64,000 bases of DNA, from positions 310,001 through 374,000 of the forward strand of contig JACDTU010000012.1 of NCBI GenBank assembly GCA_022376465.1, given 5' to 3'. This document shows, one piece after another, positions 62,670 through 64,000 of the stretch; position 1 is the stretch's first letter, and each line of letters starts with the position of its first letter. The notes beneath the pieces are model-generated. The model was given only the letters and a program-made list of their open reading frames with translations, made no database searches and had not been told where the DNA came from. The DNA comes from Cubamyces lactineus (Eukaryota; Basidiomycota; Agaricomycetes; Polyporales; Polyporaceae). The position numbers and the translations under genes were made by a program.

Positions 62670-64000
62670 TCATGATGACGCAGAATGCAAGTATGGCCGT
62701 ATTAGAAGAGGGAGCTGTGGCCCAACTGCGGGCTCACTCTTCAACGCAGGCCTCTGCGTCAACATGCCCACAGCGGTCACGTCTTCCGGAGCCACGCCGA
62801 GCTCGAACACAAACGAGCGCACAAGTGTGAACAAGACCGCCTTGATCCTGCACGATAACAGATGGATATTCAATAAAGCGAGCGTCGAAATCAAATGGAG
62901 ATACGCACTCTGCGATGGCAAAGCGATACCCGATGCACGAGTGCGGCCCCGCGGCGAACGCGAGCACGTTCCCCCAGACGCTGGGAATGCTGGACGCTGC
63001 TTCAGGAGGGTTGTCCCATCGCTCGGGCCTGAGAACCAAGCAGTGACAGTTGCATCACGGTCTAGCGCGGTCGGAACGGGCGAGAGTGTCTCGGAACTGA
63101 CCTGAATTCCAGTGCATCATCTCCCCAGATAGCCTTTGAGTGATGGGGCTCAAGGATGGATATGATGACACGGTTCCCTGCTGCGATGCTAGCCCAGGTC
63201 ATCGAGTCATCGATTTAGTGAATGGTTTCGGGGATGGAGATATTCGGGCTCACGGTATCTCATGCTGTGCCTTCCCATGTCGATCTACGATAGGCTCACT
63301 CAGAGGGATCACGTCGTCCTCAGCTGCCGCGCGTAGCGTGAACACGACCGGGGTATACAACCTGAGCGTCTCGCGAACGACGCGATCGAGGTAAGGGAGC
63401 AACGCTAGATCGTCCATCGTTAGAGAATCCGTTGGCACGCCCAGGAGCTCTTCGCGAAGCTTCTGTTGTATGTTGAGGTTCTGCGTGAGTGCGAAGAGAC
63501 ACCAGGCGGTCGTGATAGTCGTGCTTTCGTGACCAGCGACGAGGAAGCTGCATAGTATCCAGGATAGATGTGAGCATTCCGCGGCCCTTGGGTCAAATGA
63601 ACAGTGACATACGTGGGTATCTCTAAGATCGCCTCGGTGAGATACTGAATCTTGGCGTCTTGTAAATTAGGACTCACGAGAGAGAACCTCTTCGTCGGTA
63701 AGGCGCTGACTGTCTGCTAAATTCGATGCCATATTCGCCTTGATGAGCAGTGTGAGCAGGTCTTTGCCCGGGAGGTCCTTCTTGTCCAAGACGCCGTTCC
63801 CGATATCCACTTCACGCCGAATGGCGGCTTTCTTCTCGCGAATGAGGCCGATGCCGATCCTGCGAATGACGGCACGGGCACGTCGGATCTTCTCAGTGCG
63901 TTCATCTGGCTGTTGGCACACGGGGATGCCGGAGCCGTCATTTCAACACTCAGGGCGGAGTACAACTGGCGAGACAGATAACGTACGAAGAAGTCGAGGA
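62670..64000 (-). CDS. Cytochrome P450, C-terminal part (truncated by window edge)
   Basis: Seven exons are visible: 64000-63987, 63909-63678, 63622-63613 (10 nt), 63547-63254, 63188-63102, 63028-62909 and 62847-62670, about 311 aa. P450 landmarks in order: AGHESTT (I-helix), ETLR (ExxR), FRPERW, and the haem loop FAAGPHSCIGYRFA with its Cys ligand. The 10-nt exon completes VLSQIPTFLVAGHE, a conserved run in this P450 group. The opening exons, with the membrane anchor, lie beyond the right edge. The I-helix reads AGHE rather than the AGxDT of the other P450 at 20.8-23.6 kb, so the two belong to different families and are not a recent duplication. Substrate unknown. Confidence 0.88.

Noticed and set aside
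20777..64000. The two P450 genes and the DUF6534-like gene as parts of one biosynthetic cluster
   Set aside because: The P450 genes are about 40 kb apart, belong to different families, and are separated by housekeeping genes; no synthase or tailoring partner is present.

Overview
The window is nuclear DNA from a fungus, most likely an agaricomycete basidiomycete. It is GC-rich and gene-dense. Almost every gene is cut by many short introns (mostly 40-80 nt) with GTRNGT-type donors and YAG acceptors, and the proteins read best as Basidiomycota orthologues. A more exact placement (for example Polyporales) is only an impression. I rebuilt the genes by splicing by eye: each model below keeps frame over all junctions and ends on one stop codon. 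No mobile element, rRNA, tRNA or CRISPR array was seen.

Layout, left to right. 1-5 kb: the 5' end of a peroxisomal ABCD half-transporter, the replicative helicase subunit MCM3, and a tiny putative secreted peptide gene. 5-8.6 kb: a 3.7-kb stretch without a convincing gene. 8.6-13.4 kb: the splicing factor CDC40/PRP17, divergent from a Myb regulator whose reading frame continues in phase into a two-finger C2H2 module. 13.9-23.6 kb, all minus strand: UGO1 (mitochondrial fusion), RINT1/TIP20 (ER-Golgi tethering), a HAD-like phosphatase and a 14-exon cytochrome P450. 25.8-26.6 kb: a short beta-carbonic anhydrase.

28.6-43.5 kb: a 19-exon tricalbin (SMP plus five C2 domains), convergent with an oligopeptide transporter (OPT); then a TauD-type dioxygenase, the eRF1 methyltransferase MTQ2 and the ER glucosyltransferase ALG10. 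The last two diverge from only 92 bp. 43.8-58.7 kb is rich in division and mRNA/protein-biogenesis genes: an intronless disordered coiled-coil protein, a kinesin-6-like motor divergent from the kinetochore scaffold SPC7/KNL1, and the co-chaperone SGT2 divergent from the splicing E3 ligase PRP19. 60.2-64 kb: a seven-helix DUF6534-like membrane protein in 22 exons, convergent with a second, truncated P450.

Most genes are conserved housekeeping genes (replication, splicing, mitosis, membrane tethering, glycosylation). The accessory parts are the two P450s, the OPT/dioxygenase pair, the DUF6534 protein and the small secreted peptide. The most unusual signals are the Myb-C2H2 fusion, micro-exons (3, 10, 12, 13 and 14 nt), recurring GTTNGT splice donors, and the peptide gene with a signal sequence and one KR site. 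I see no clear sign of a wholly new multi-gene system.
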